Assembly: GCF_964340395.1 (NCBI RefSeq)
Contig: NC_135551.1
Span: 12,707,003 to 12,771,002, forward strand
Direction of reading: 5' to 3'
DNA: 64,000 nt
Source of the DNA: Glandiceps talaboti
Lineage: Eukaryota; Hemichordata; Enteropneusta; Spengelidae
The notes under the pieces were generated by a model. That model had not been told where the DNA came from. It ran no database searches and saw only the letters and a list, made by a program, of their open reading frames with translations. Shown in pieces: positions 39,317 through 50,748 of this stretch. The translations under genes were made by a program, and so were the position numbers. Position 1 is the stretch's first letter, and the number at the start of each line of letters is the position of its first letter.

Positions 39317-39684
39317 CAATGAATCTATGCTCGCATTTAAGAATGGTTATGCAAGTGGGTCCTCTTGTTGCATGTCTGATGCAATTGAACAATGAATCTA
39401 TGCTCGCTTTTCAGAATGGGTATGCAAGTGGGTCCTCTTGTTGCATGTCTGATGCAATTGAACAATGAATCTGTGCTCGCTTTTCAGAATGGGTATGGAA
39501 GTGGGTCCTCTTGTTGCATGTCATGATGCAATTGAACAATGAATATATGCACTCGCTTTTCAGAATGGGTATGGAAGTGGGTCCTCTTGTTGCATGTCTG
39601 ATGCAATTGAACAATGAATCTATGCTCGCTTTTCAGAATGGGTATGGAAGTGGGTCCACTTGTTGCATGTCTGATGCAATTGAT
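39317..39684 (+). repeat. Five tandem 73-75 bp units that each carry an acceptor-like site
   Basis: Units start at CAATGAATCTATGCTCGC at 39317, 39390, 39463, 39537 and 39612. Four of the five contain CTCGCTTTTCAG followed by AATGGGTATG; the first has CATTTAAG instead. The last unit runs into the PARP coding exon. The unit length is not a multiple of three, so protein repetition is not maintained. Confidence 0.9.
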
Positions 39685-42339
39685 AAACCAACTGTAGTTT
39701 ATGCGGCATCAGATCAAACAATTCAAGACATAACACGCGACGTTCAAACATGTTTCACAGACGAAGATCTCACATACATCGATGAAAATGATGACGAGCA
39801 AGAAACCCCAACGTATACATTTGAAACCCTCGGAGCTAGAGAAACAGCACGTGAACAGGAAACACATAAAGGTGATTTACATACACAGTGCGCACTTCAA
39901 CATGAAATAGTTACAAAGACGGACTTGCCATGATTTTTTCAGATTGTTTTTAGTTGAAGTAGAAATATCTAGTAAAGGTGCTGTATTAATTAAAATATTA
40001 GTCCAAAAATTGCCTATTCCTCATCTATATGGCACTTTATCTCCTAAATACTATACGTTGTGAAGCCTTGTGATTGCAAACTATTACATATTGTTGTGCG
40101 ACTCGGATATTTCAAGTTGTGTTAAAGGTTCACATAATAATGTTTACTTTGATATTTCTCAAACGTTGGTGTATACATTTCAAAGATATATTTACTAATC
40201 ATTCTTTTTTCGAAATGCGCTAACTTAATTCAACGAATCGATCATTAATTTAGCTATGTACAGTTTTGGTTATCAATATATTCCATGTTCAACATCTTCT
40301 ATCGTACAGTTATTAGCAAGCTGCGTTAACGTAGAGTATATATGCATCGGAATTTAGAGCTTCTAGTTTTGCTGACATTACTTTGTTTAAGAAAACTCAA
40401 ACCTTTCTTAAAGTAAAATCAAGAAAAGATTAGGGGTCACAATTAGAATTTTGAAACAGAGGTCGACATTATATCAATATACCAATGTACACCGTCATAA
40501 ATACCAATATAGCCGAAGAAGACTGAAAGGTATGTTGGTGTTATGGGCATATGAAGCTTAAGATTGTCATTTTCCTTGCATACAAGACGGCGAATCCTCA
40601 ACTTTCTTCTGAGAAAACCTTCATATGGTTAAGTTTGTAGAGATAATATGAACTTTAGTACATGTATAATATGCACTGAATAATGTATACTATTTAACAG
40701 AAATGCGAGTGTTTCCTCGTAATTGGAAACCCATGGAAAGTGACGAAAATTTGAAGATGGTTGTGCTGGACTTACTATGTCCGGAATATGAAACTGTTGC
40801 CCACAATTTCCATGCTTCCCTTTACTATAATCAACTACATAAATATGATATTACACAGGTAAGACTATTTGACAGTTTGACATTACTTAAGCACTAAACC
40901 CCGCGGATTTGACCTATTGACGACATATACGCGCGAGAGTGAGCTAGTGCACATATGGAGTAAACTTGTGAAGACTATTTATACCAAGTGTTTATATGAG
41001 AAAAATCCTATTTCATAAACAGAAATGAAACTAGAATAGTTTCCCTGAAGTCGGTGAAATATAATGGTATCCACTTATAAAGCGCTCCTTCCACAACGAA
41101 TATATTAAAGCCTTCACAAAGCAATCTCTATCCTACTAGGTCCTCATTTATACAACTATGAATTTTTATCCTCAGATTGAACTCATCCAGAATAAAGGTC
41201 TTTACAAGCAGTTTATGGTAACAAAGGATCACATGGATGAGCTAAACTACAATGGCGGTGAGAATGAACGCACTTTGTATCACGGCACAAGCAAAGATAC
41301 AATAACAAAGATCAGTGGTGGTGGATTCAACAGAAGTTTCGCGGGGAAAAATGGTGAGACAAATGGTTTTTTTTTTTCAAAAACAAATTCCCCACTGTCA
41401 TACATCCCGTTTCACATCACCGTTCATACAAACATGCATAAAACAAGAAATTGCACATCATACACTATGATAGCAAGATCACGATTTATTACAACATTGT
41501 GTTTATTATTAAACAACCCATTCAAAAGAACTGCAGCTTGACACAGACACGTGGGCGACAATGTTTTGACGTCAGCAGTTGACGACTGAATGGTGGCATA
41601 ATAGATCATTTCATTCAGATATTAAGTCGACAGACGAAACCTGTATGTGCCTGAAGTGTAACATGTGCAGTTTCTTATTAGTCTCTGCGTGGTTGTATCA
41701 AACATAGTTGGTGAACAATAACCTGCACTGGGCTGTAGCTAAACGTTGTACTCATGGACTTAGGTACAACACGAATTACCTTGTTTACAAGTTAGCAAAA
41801 CCCACGTTGACAACAATTACATGAACACTCACAAACATACAAGCCTGACTACATCGCAATATGTCATTCTCCTTTGCTCTTCACTAACCTCTTGTACGGC
41901 AACCGAGATGGCTCATGATCTCTTCTTGTGATTACTACTACCATCATGAAGCTATTTCTTCATACCTGCATATGTACAGGGCTTTCGACCATTCGGAATG
42001 TAAGATAGCGACAGTTGACTTAAAATGCGGATTTCTTGTTTGTTCACAGCAACAGCACTTGGTGAAGGGTGTTATTTTGCTGTGAATCCTTCATATTCGG
42101 CCAACTTTTCAACCCCTGATATTAATGGAAACAAATATATGTACCAAGTAAGAGTCTTGACGGGGGAGTATACCAAAGGAGAAGCAGGACTGCGAACTCC
42201 ACCACCGAAAATCAGTAATGATTCCACCGACTGTTATGATAGCGTGGTGGATGACGTCGATGATCCATCAATATTTGTTGTATTTAATGATGCGATGGCC
42301 TATCCTGAATACCTGATAACATTTAGAGTCAACCCCTGA
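39667..42339 (+). CDS. PARP-family mono-ADP-ribosyltransferase (PARP10/12/14-like catalytic domain)
   Basis: Exons are 39667-39871, 40701-40858, 41176-41353 and 42050-42339, junction phases 1, 0 and 1, about 276 residues. The first exon is acidic ([12 protein letters not shown], later [11 protein letters not shown]). Then comes the catalytic domain: [28 protein letters not shown] with the NAD-binding His; [28 protein letters not shown] with the second-triad Tyr; and [19 protein letters not shown]. Isoleucine of PSIFVVF aligns where poly-ADP-ribosylating PARPs carry Glu, giving an H-Y-I triad typical of mono-transferases. The enzyme would move single ADP-ribose units from NAD+ to targets. No macro or WWE domain is visible. 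Splice sites are good except the first donor (AAAG/GTGATT, weak), which is fixed by phase. An upstream coding exon spliced to the 39635 acceptor-like site is an alternative start. Confidence 0.85.
41640..41715 (-). repeat. Dispersed repeat copy in the PARP-type gene's last intron
   Basis: Reverse complement reads GTTTGATACAACCACGCAGA, then GACTAATAAGAAACTG and TGTTACACTTCAGG, matching the copy at 35027. Confidence 0.65.
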
Positions 42340-42599
42340 TATTAATGATAACCCATAAGAGCTAGAACCTTCTTTGATTAATTCATTTCATTTTTGATGT
42401 CGTTCATGATGATGGGTTTACATTATATGAGCCTGTATTATTTAAAACACCATAGTAAGAATTTGTGGTGAATTATCAGATTTAAACTGAATGCCTTCCG
42501 TAAGGGCAAAGTCTTTAGGTTTTCGTTCCTACACACAATAATAATTAGAATACAACATAACATATGCGATTAGTTATGTTTGAAGTATGTACCAAATTA

Positions 42600-43030
42600 T
42601 ATTGAAATTGAAGAATGCATTTTGAATTTGAAGATATACTGAAAATTAGTAATTATGCAAATGAGTCGTTAAAACTAAAAGCTACATCACACAACATTTT
42701 AGAAGCTGTGCGCTTTGGTATTGTTGTTGATGTATATTTTAAATTACAATTAATTTAAAGAGTGCATTCTTAAGATACAGCCTTCCTGGTATCATGAATG
42801 TATATATCAAATTATATAGAACATGAAGCTTGCAGTCTTCATATGGGGCCTAATTACTGAAAACCATTAATTATGCACATGATTTATTAAAAGTAAAAGC
42901 TGCATCAGGACATGTGCTTTTCGTTAGGTTTGAAGAGCCTAATTGCTGAAATTTGTTAATTATGCAAATGAGTCATAAAAACTATAAGCTATATTATCAA
43001 ACTTTATATAATACATGCACTTTGCTAGGG
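42600..43030 (+). repeat. Diverged tandem repeat downstream of the PARP-type gene
   Basis: TTAATTATGCAAATGAGTC followed by AAAAACTAAAAGCTACATC-like sequence appears at about 42650, 42868 and 42957 with substitutions. The spacing is uneven. The block looks like decayed copies of one dispersed element. Confidence 0.6.
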
Positions 43031-43750
43031 GTCCAACTCATGGGCTAAAGCTTACTACACAATTAATGTACAATCATTCGTACGTCTAGTGTTTTTCTTC
43101 TATTTGCCACTATCACTACATCTGTTTTCTTTCCCAAGTCATGTCCGTGTACATTTCATCAAACTATCACAGAAGGGTATTCTGACCGACATTTCATTTG
43201 TTTTGGAAGTCGTAGCAATATTGTTCAAAAATAAGGCAAAATTAAGTTTCTGAGGCCATGTTATCGAAAACACACAATTTCATTCGCCTTATTAGGATAC
43301 ATAACAACCAGTGGTTGCATTGTGGTTTTGCTAATATAGACAGACAGTCAGACAGACATGCACGCTCGCACACAGACAAATATATATCACTTATACAGCC
43401 TCACACACACACATGTATCCTTTATCCATCCTCATCTCACCTGTGGCTTCGAAGTTTGGGGAAATAGATATTCCATGCACAAAAACTGGCAATCCTTGCA
43501 ATGACTTTCAGCTCTTACGAATAATGCTGCCCCATCATTTAGCCAATTGGAATTACTTGAAATGTTCAAAAGTGTACAGCTGAACTTGACTAAAGCTCGT
43601 CATACAATTGTTTGAAATTTGTTATATTGGTATGAATTGTCATCATAAGCAAGTACATGGTGTGACCGTTGCAGTTGTCAATGTTGCATGTTTCGATGTG
43701 ATTTCCAATGATGTATCATCTACAATATCCATACTGTTAAGAAAATAATA

Positions 43751-43897
43751 GATTCCCACACCGCCAATGGGCTGAGATGGAATATCTCGCACGAGTTGGG
43801 GAATTTTTGTCTTACTGTCGACTGCGGTTCGTGTGAGACAAATAAATCCCCACCGAGTGTGATATATTCCATCTCTTCCCATTGGTGTGTGGGATTC
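43751..43897. mobile_element. Palindromic MITE-like element, about 147 bp
   Basis: The left arm (GATTCCCACACCGCCAATGG, then GAGATGGAATATCTCGCAC) is the imperfect inverted complement of the right arm (GTGTGATATATTCCATCTC, then CCATTGGTGTGTGGGATTC). The loop of about 25 bp contains GTCGACTGCGG. It has no coding capacity. The target duplication is not clear. Confidence 0.7.
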
Positions 43898-44299
43898 GTT
43901 GTCCCTTTTTCTGGTAGGAAAACACTTTAAAACCAGGTTATTACTGATTGAAATAACAACACAAAGGACGTCTTTACTTTTTGTGTTTTGTGTAACTCCA
44001 TAAAAACATAGTTCTTTTAATTAATTCACATTCGTAAGTAATCCCGGACACCATAATTGAGATCAATACTGTATTTATTCTCAAAGACTCACATCAATAA
44101 TAAATATTAAAGTATTAGAAATATATGATCTTTTCTGAGTTTTTATATACTTTTTATTAAAGTGTGATGGTTAAGTGTTGACAATGTTTTCCAGCATCAG
44201 GTAAATTTCATGCTTTCAAATATAATGAATGCAGTAAACGACATTATATTTAAAAAAATTCTAAAATGACAATGTACATGGAGAGATGTAAATAAACAA

Positions 44300-44582
44300 T
44301 CAGGTGTGGACGTTGATGGCGTGTTTCATAATCCAACATTCTGTCGTCGATCTTCCTAACCATTATCATATTGACACACACACAAATAACAATAGGTTAA
44401 AATTTCATCCTCGACTCGTGACTGAAGTTTGTCATGCATCAAACTTAAGTAAACATTGTTTGTTCTATTTAACGACAATGAATAAACTAGTTGTTTTACA
44501 GACGGTGTAGTTGAAAATTCCGGTGTGAGCGTTGGGGACGTCTTTCATAATCCAACATTCTAATCTTTGATATTCCTGGCCA
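44300..44582. repeat. Local duplication at the 3' end of claudin-like gene A
   Basis: GGTGTGGACGTTGATGGCGTG with CATAATCCAACATTCT near 44304-44344 recurs as GGTGTGAGCGTTGGGGACGTC with CATAATCCAACATTCT near 44522-44561, where it abuts the stop codon region of gene A. The offset is about 218 bp, direct orientation. Confidence 0.75.
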
Positions 44583-47500
44583 CAAAGATAAACAGGCAAC
44601 CACCAGTCAGTGCTAGAGGAACAGACAGCCAAGCAAGTATGATGGAATACCCAAAGCTTGTGTAGTCATTGGGTTTAAATTCTACTGCATACCATATGGT
44701 TCCGATGAGAACAAGAACGGCTGTGTGTCAAATGTAAAGTGTAAATTGTTCATTATTATACAATGCACAAGCCAAGTTGAACAAAAACTACGGAATATAT
44801 ATATATATACTCTAGTCATTATACGTCACGATAACGCGCGTCTATGTCACGACAACTCGTGTCTACGTCACTGGTTCTGCTGTGTTCGAAATATGAGTCA
44901 AAATTGTCATTGCTTTCCCCGATTATTCTTTGATATTACTGGCTCTGGTATAATAATGTTACAATTATTTCTTCATTCAGGCGGAAAATACTCATTGCCT
45001 AACGTCTAGCGACTCGTAGTGACAAAGGCCCCTTAGGTCACTCGTATTTTCATTGTCTGACGGAATAAAAATATAACATCTAAATATATTGAAACTATGT
45101 TATTTCAAATGGACATCTACGTACAGATGGACCACATTAACCTATATTCGAGCAGTTAAGTCATATATATTAAATATTGTATTTAATTTCTCTATACTGA
45201 ACAGTTGGATAATATCAAACCTATTATTATAGTCCATTCCCTTTTGGGACAATATTAGTATGAATATATGGACCATTTTCGGGTGTTTGTAAAAAATGGG
45301 TGCGTAGATTTGGGGAGGCTAGTCTAAAATTGAGTCATCTTGCCTAGATCTAAGAAGGTACCAATCCGTTCACGTCATTATATCTACTCCTGAAATTTCA
45401 AACAATATTCTCAGGAATGATATTTCTCATCAGTTTCGAGGCATTGTCAGGCATCATGTGTAAACCCAATCTACATCTTGATTCTTTTACTGTTACTTGC
45501 TGGCCCTCGTCGTTGCCTAAGGAAGCTTTATGAACGTCGTTCAAGGTACATGTGCATGGTCGGGCTCACCTCTCCCCCCCCCCCCCCGCCACCACAAAGG
45601 AATATACAGAGAAGCAAATTATAAGTTAAATATAGCTCTTGGTGTTCAGTAAAAAGTAAGCACAGAAGATTGTGCCTGACATCACATCATCCTAGTCATT
45701 GAAAATGGTGACAGGTTCGAAAGTTAACGACTATAGTCTATAGGTTACCAAAATGGTGGATGATTTGAAAGGTTGATGAAACTGTAAAACTTTGAGAGGG
45801 CGCCCTTCCTTCCGTATTTGTACTCTCTTGTTATGGTTCAGGGAGAACACTACCTCTACGGTGTTATATAGATAAATGAACTGACCATATCTTCATGTAT
45901 TAAAGGCACAAGTGCTTGATGATCATTAGGAAGAATATTACGTACATGTGAAGGGTTATCAATATTGTCAACCTACCTGTTGCAATGATAGTACCAGCTG
46001 CAGCCTTCATCCAAGCCTTGCTTAGTTTCTCTAAGTACGCCAATACAGCGACAACCAATGCTAGTGTCACCAACAGAATTGATATGACAGTAGTAAAGCG
46101 ATTGAAGTACATAACATCTAAAAAAAAAAAGAAAAAAGAAAATGAGTAAAATATTGTGAATTTAACATTGGGGTACGGCCCTTTGTTGGACAAAGTGAGT
46201 GAGTGAGGTAGAGAGTGAGCGAGTGAGTGAGTGAGTGAGTGAGTGAGTGAGTATCTGTACGTACGTACGTACGTACGTACGTACGTATGTGTGTGTTTGT
46301 GTATGTATGTATGTATGTATGTATGTATGTATGTATGTATGTATGTATGTATGTTTGGCTTCCTACCCCAATAAATTCATGGTAAATAAATTCATGTATG
46401 TGTGTGTGAGAGAGTGAGATACCCAGATCACTCGCGCACAAATGAATTAGCTCAAAGTACATAAAGTCCTATGGATCTCAAGAGTATGTACTTTCCAGAT
46501 TGAGATCCAAGTATTGGGCTGGCTTTTACTGGCTGAAAATATGACTTGAGCATATATGCTGATTTCAATTGAATAACTAATATTTGATAAAACCAACTTA
46601 CTGTCAAAACTTGGATTATATGACGTTACAATGTCACTACTGTGATTGGTTTAAGTTACAATTTAATGTATTCAACTCAAACCCTGTCCCCACTTGGAAT
46701 TTTGTCTCGTGTTTAAATAATCGAATTCGGTTCTCTTTCACCCATAACAAGATTGAACTGATTTAGTTGAATTGGTTCAAAACAATTTGAAAGGGGGGGG
46801 GGGGGGTTCGAACCGTTTCAATTCGGAACCGACGAAAAAGCAAAGTGATTTGATGAATAAAAGTAAAGTTCACTTCAGTATGTCTTTCCTTTCATCAAAT
46901 AAAGTGGCTAACCCTATGGTCAATTTGTACAAAAAAGAAAACGAAATTAGTGAAAATACATTATTTTACAAGGTCACCATCTTTTCATGCAAGCCATTTT
47001 TTTCTATTTTTTCTTCTATTTTTTCTTTTTTCTCTTGTTTTGTAATGTGGTGTATTTTTGCGTTTTGGAAAGGAAATAATACATCTAAAAGTTTAAAAAG
47101 TGCATTGATTTAACTCCACTGTATTGCTTGGTTTTCATATCGGGACAGTGAAAACATAACCCGCTGTCTTCATAACTCATACTTTTTACAGAATGTTATT
47201 CCCAGCAAGAATTAGTCATATGTAATACAATAATTACAAAATATTGCATATTAATTGTTATAGTTTATGTGTTTTTTTATTTCGAAAGTTGGACTGAAAA
47301 ATTTCAGTTGCAGTCAGTTTCTCCAACCCGAATTCGTTTACGTTTTGGAATCAGATTCAGTATAGTACACCCGACGGCAATGTTAGTAATCCAATCTTCA
47401 GTCTGGATCTGACCTTGCAATTGAAAGGCTTTGAATGGTTTAATACAGCGGTCATTGCAATGGCAAGTCGAAAGTAATTGCATCAGGCATCTATGACATT

Positions 47501-48208
47501 TTGACCTCGATGTGTGAATTTGTGAATAATGGAGATTCTATGCAATTGCGTACTCAATGAGACATTTAATTTATTATTGAAGCTCATTAAATGACGCTGT
47601 ACATTTATCATACTTATATGACCTTTAGCTTACAAAGCAATCTTGTCACACATACATAACATTAATAGATCAAATCGCTCTCTTTGGCTTAGAAATACCA
47701 CATACTTATATTTTCAAATATCATCAACAAAGCTGATAATTCCAGGGCTGAGAATACAACACCTTTGATTACAATAATAGCAATTCAAATGTGTAAATAA
47801 CATCTTGTATCGTGCAACAGATCCAGCGATATCGAAGACTAAAGTCAATTTCACCAAACGGAGCGTTTCTCTGTCCCTGTAAATAGGCCAAGTCATTTTA
47901 GTGTGTCAATTGAATAATCCTAATGTTGTTTTGATATATTTCAAATTTACAATTTTTCAACAAGTTAACTTCTTACCGTGAGTGCTTTCCGCAGTATAGC
48001 CTGCACAACTGGACTCCTTGGAGATGAAAAATGATCCAATTTTGATTTTAGAGCAAAATATCCACAATCCATTGCTAGTGGCTCTGTAAACATCAATGAC
48101 CTGTATTTCATATTCGTCCCAATGAGGAGTTGCAGTTGAAATGATGTACAATGTATCAGCCAGAATAGTTAGAATTAATGCAGCTAAGAACTTAACCTTT
48201 TGACCCAT
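44560..48208 (-). CDS. Claudin/PMP22-superfamily membrane protein gene A
   Basis: Minus-strand exons are 48208-47977, 46117-45977 and 44720-44560, both introns phase 1, about 177 residues. TM1 is residues 7-27 (FLAALILTILADTLYIIS). The first extracellular loop has the superfamily signature: W30, G47-L48-W49, C52 and C68. Exon 2 gives TM2 (FTTVISILLVTLALVVAVLAY) and the start of TM3. Exon 3 finishes TM3 (VLVLIGTIWYAV) and gives TM4 (YSIILAWLSVPLALTGGCL) and a short tail, ARNIKD. Such proteins sit in the plasma membrane and usually act in cell contacts or as channel or signalling partners. No PDZ-binding C-terminus of the classic claudin kind is seen. Gene B lies head-to-head. Intron 1 carries a microsatellite and a LINE 3' fragment, and intron 2 a dispersed repeat. 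Confidence 0.85.
44825..45065 (+). repeat. Dispersed repeat, copy 1 (partner at 55485-55680)
   Basis: Shared with the second copy: GTGTCTACGT, ATGAGTCAA, CCCGATT with TTC, CTCGTAGTGACRAAG, TAGGTCACTCGTATTT and GACGGAATAA-like pieces in the same order. It lies in intron 2 of gene A. The other copy is in intron 1 of gene B. Confidence 0.6.
45066..45976. other. Intron 2 of gene A, remaining part
   Basis: No exon supported. It has a poly-C run at about 45574-45588. The exon 2 donor lies at 45971-45976 (minus strand GTAGGT). Confidence 0.4.
46203..46352. repeat. Compound microsatellite (GTGA)n-(CGTA)n-(TATG)n
   Basis: Three adjoining tetranucleotide tracts inside intron 1 of claudin-like gene A. 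The Tyr/His/Thr-rich frame on the minus strand is an artefact. Confidence 0.9.
46905..47075 (+). mobile_element. 3' fragment of the same L1/Tx1-like LINE as at 8.8-10.4 kb
   Basis: GTCAATTTGTACAAAAAAGA, then CGAAATTAGTGAAAATA, TTTTACAAGGTCACCATC and the T-rich run through TTTTGTAATGTGGTGTATT. These match the LINE tail at about 10268-10400. It is a heavily 5'-truncated copy, as is typical of LINEs, in intron 1 of gene A. Confidence 0.7.
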
Positions 48209-48664
48209 ACTTTATGACTCCTCGTGTGTTTCGACGGCGCTGAATACAATGAGTCCTAGCGATGCTTCTGAGACCTGGTAATGAATGAAATGTCATGAGC
48301 AGAGACACGCTCGATTGTAAACTATTGACCCTGACCCCGTTCTATAACTATACACTTCATGTAATTTGATATAGGTGAATCATATCACGTGTCTTAATTG
48401 ATAAACCTTACATTATGCCACGGAGTATAATAATATATATGTCGACAAGTAAGAGATGAAACCACAGTCTCTTGTGAGCTAAGAGTAAATAAACATGGAT
48501 GTCTGGGATAAAATAATTACAAATTTAGATATTTTAGAAACATGAATTTCCTTGCAAGCAATGTTACCATGGCATCTATATGGTTTCAGTCGCGGTGCAA
48601 AAGTGACAGTGAAGACAACAATGTTCACCGACGTAATCTAGAGAAGGGCTATGTTATGATTTTG

Positions 48665-48678
48665 CCTGCCTGCCTGCC

Positions 48679-48714
<36 letters not shown>

Positions 48715-48800
48715 CGTACGTGTACAATGTACATGTGTATGTATATATGTGTGTGTCCATGGATATGGACGATATCTCAAAAAGCACCACATCAATTGCA
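48665..48800. repeat. (CTGT)n plus a conserved upstream block, copy 1
   Basis: (CTGT)n is followed by CCGTACGTGTACAATGTACA and GGATATGGACGATATCTCAA, then AAAGCACCACATCAATTGCA and CACCAACTT. The same block occurs at about 61480-61655, again a few hundred bases upstream of a minus-strand claudin-like gene. Confidence 0.85.
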
Positions 48801-48989
48801 CACCAACTTATGGTAATTGAAGGAATTGATGATGTTATGTTCAGGTAAACATGCTAAAACTATTAGTGAGTCTTGTACAATATTAGGCAATTAGACAAGG
48901 GATAAAGGATGCAAGCTTTAAATTGTATACCCTTTGGTGATAAGAAACAGCATGTGTCAAATGTTGATTTTATTAGCCGCCTCTGTCCA

Positions 48990-50010
48990 TACATTATTTA
49001 TCAGATATGCAATATCTGATTTCTTTCAAACCTGACACAAAGTGACATCTCATGGTGGGCATATGCATGTCAATTTTGTTTATATATGCAAAATTGACCA
49101 AATGATGCCATATTTGTAGTTAATATTGAGTGCGTAATTCAAAAGTATAATACACAGACACTCCATTCAAGTGCCTGCCCAATATTGTCAGATGCAAGCT
49201 ATCTTTGGAGACCTTGACCTTTGACTGTGACCTTGACCTACAGGGTCAATTATCAAAATCAAGCCAATTTCTACCTATCACAGACCACATTGTAGTATTT
49301 ACATATTAGTAATTTCTTTTAAATCATGTTTACAAGTAATAGTGAAGACGAGAACTATACACAAGTGTTATTTTTGGTGCTCATATCAAAGTTACGGAAT
49401 GGCAGCCATATTTGCAGTTGAAAATGATTATTTACTGAAAACTGTGATATATAGTCTGTCACAGACATATTGCATCGTTTACATGTCACCACTATCTTTT
49501 AAATGATGTTTACAAGTAATATTGAGAAAACAAAGTATATACAAGCAGTACTTTTGGTGCTCATGTAATTTTTACTCAATGGCAGCCATATTTGTATGAA
49601 AGAAATCACTATATTACTGCATAGCTCAAACGCTTCAATACATAGACTCTATTCAAGTGTCTAACCCAATATACATGTAATCACATACAAGCTTTCTTGT
49701 ATGAATAACCATTGACCTTTACCTTCACCTACAGGGTAGACCATCAAAATTAAGCTATTACGTACATAGTCTGCAGACACTTTATCGCAATTATGTGTGG
49801 CTAATGTCTTTTAGATAATGTCTATAGACAATGCAGAACCAGATAAACATATGCATTACATTTGGAGCTCATGTCACATTTTACCCAATGGCGGCCATAT
49901 ATTGTAGTGTGCAATCATGATTTACTACATAACTCAAAAACGTTAATACACAGACACTACATTCAAGTGTCTACCCCCATATTGACAGGTTTAAACTTGT
50001 TGACAATTTT
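48990..50010. repeat. Diverged tandem repeat between genes A and B
   Basis: Three landmark strings recur in order. ACAGACACTCCATTCAAGTG is at about 49154, 49641 and 49950. CTTTTAAATCATGTTTACAAG is at about 49316, 49496 and 49810. GGTGCTCAT with TGGCAGCCATATTTG is at about 49376, 49556 and 49864. Units are unequal (about 180 to 490 bp) and diverged. Stretches of GACCTTGACC-like sequence are included. No coding frame. Confidence 0.7.
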
Positions 50011-50716
50011 CCTAAAATCCATAGAAAGTGTAGAATCAATAACATTTCGAGTAAATAACGTTTTCTAAAGGTGTAGTAAGTGACGTGTTTATTTGTTGTA
50101 AAGAATATCACCAACTATGCGTGGGTGTAATCATGCCATGGTGAGAATGTTTTACGACGCTCCGATATCATAATCGCGGTGACAATATTTTACTGAGTTC
50201 CGTGGTGGACGTTAGGCAATGCCGAAAGCGAATCGTTATGACTCGAATTTATCAGTTCTTTTCGAGTGTCCGAAACACAATTCAAGCTGACTTCAATAAT
50301 ATCAACGATCGCCTATATTTGTAAAGGACAAGATTCTATTATTACTTGGTCTGTTTAGTTATGAATGAATGTCGCCTAGATGGAATTCCAAGAACATCTT
50401 CATCACTGTATCGCGTCGTTGGCGGAATAATCAACAAGTGGCTTTTAGGAAAATGAAAATGAGTTTTTATGATCAATAATTGACTACTCTGTCAATGGAT
50501 ATCGTACATTAATACATGGATTTATGTCTTCATCAAATTGATACATCCCATAGTTTGATGGACGAGTAACCAAGACTCTTGTCACGTGATGTTTTCTACC
50601 AATCAAAGTAATGTGTGTGAGATTAGACATGGAGCTATCGCTTATTAGAGCGTATCTGTCACCAGACGGATTTATCCATTCCAGGGTCTCATCACGGCAT
50701 TCTTTGTGTTCGTAGC

Positions 50717-50724
50717 TATAAAAG
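50717..50724 (+). promoter_or_regulatory. TATA box of claudin-like gene B
   Basis: TATAAAAG lies 25-32 bp before the start codon at 50749. If used in the usual way, transcription would begin almost at the ATG, giving a very short leader; an internal start is an alternative. Confidence 0.5.
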
Positions 50725-50748
50725 ACACACGAAAGAACTTACAACAAT

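Noticed and set aside
46780-46830. GGTTCGAACC as a tRNA B box
   Set aside because: No A box or cloverleaf could be drawn around it; it lies beside a poly-G run.
46772-47113. 113-codon plus-strand frame
   Set aside because: It runs through a poly-G tract and the T-rich tail of a truncated LINE.
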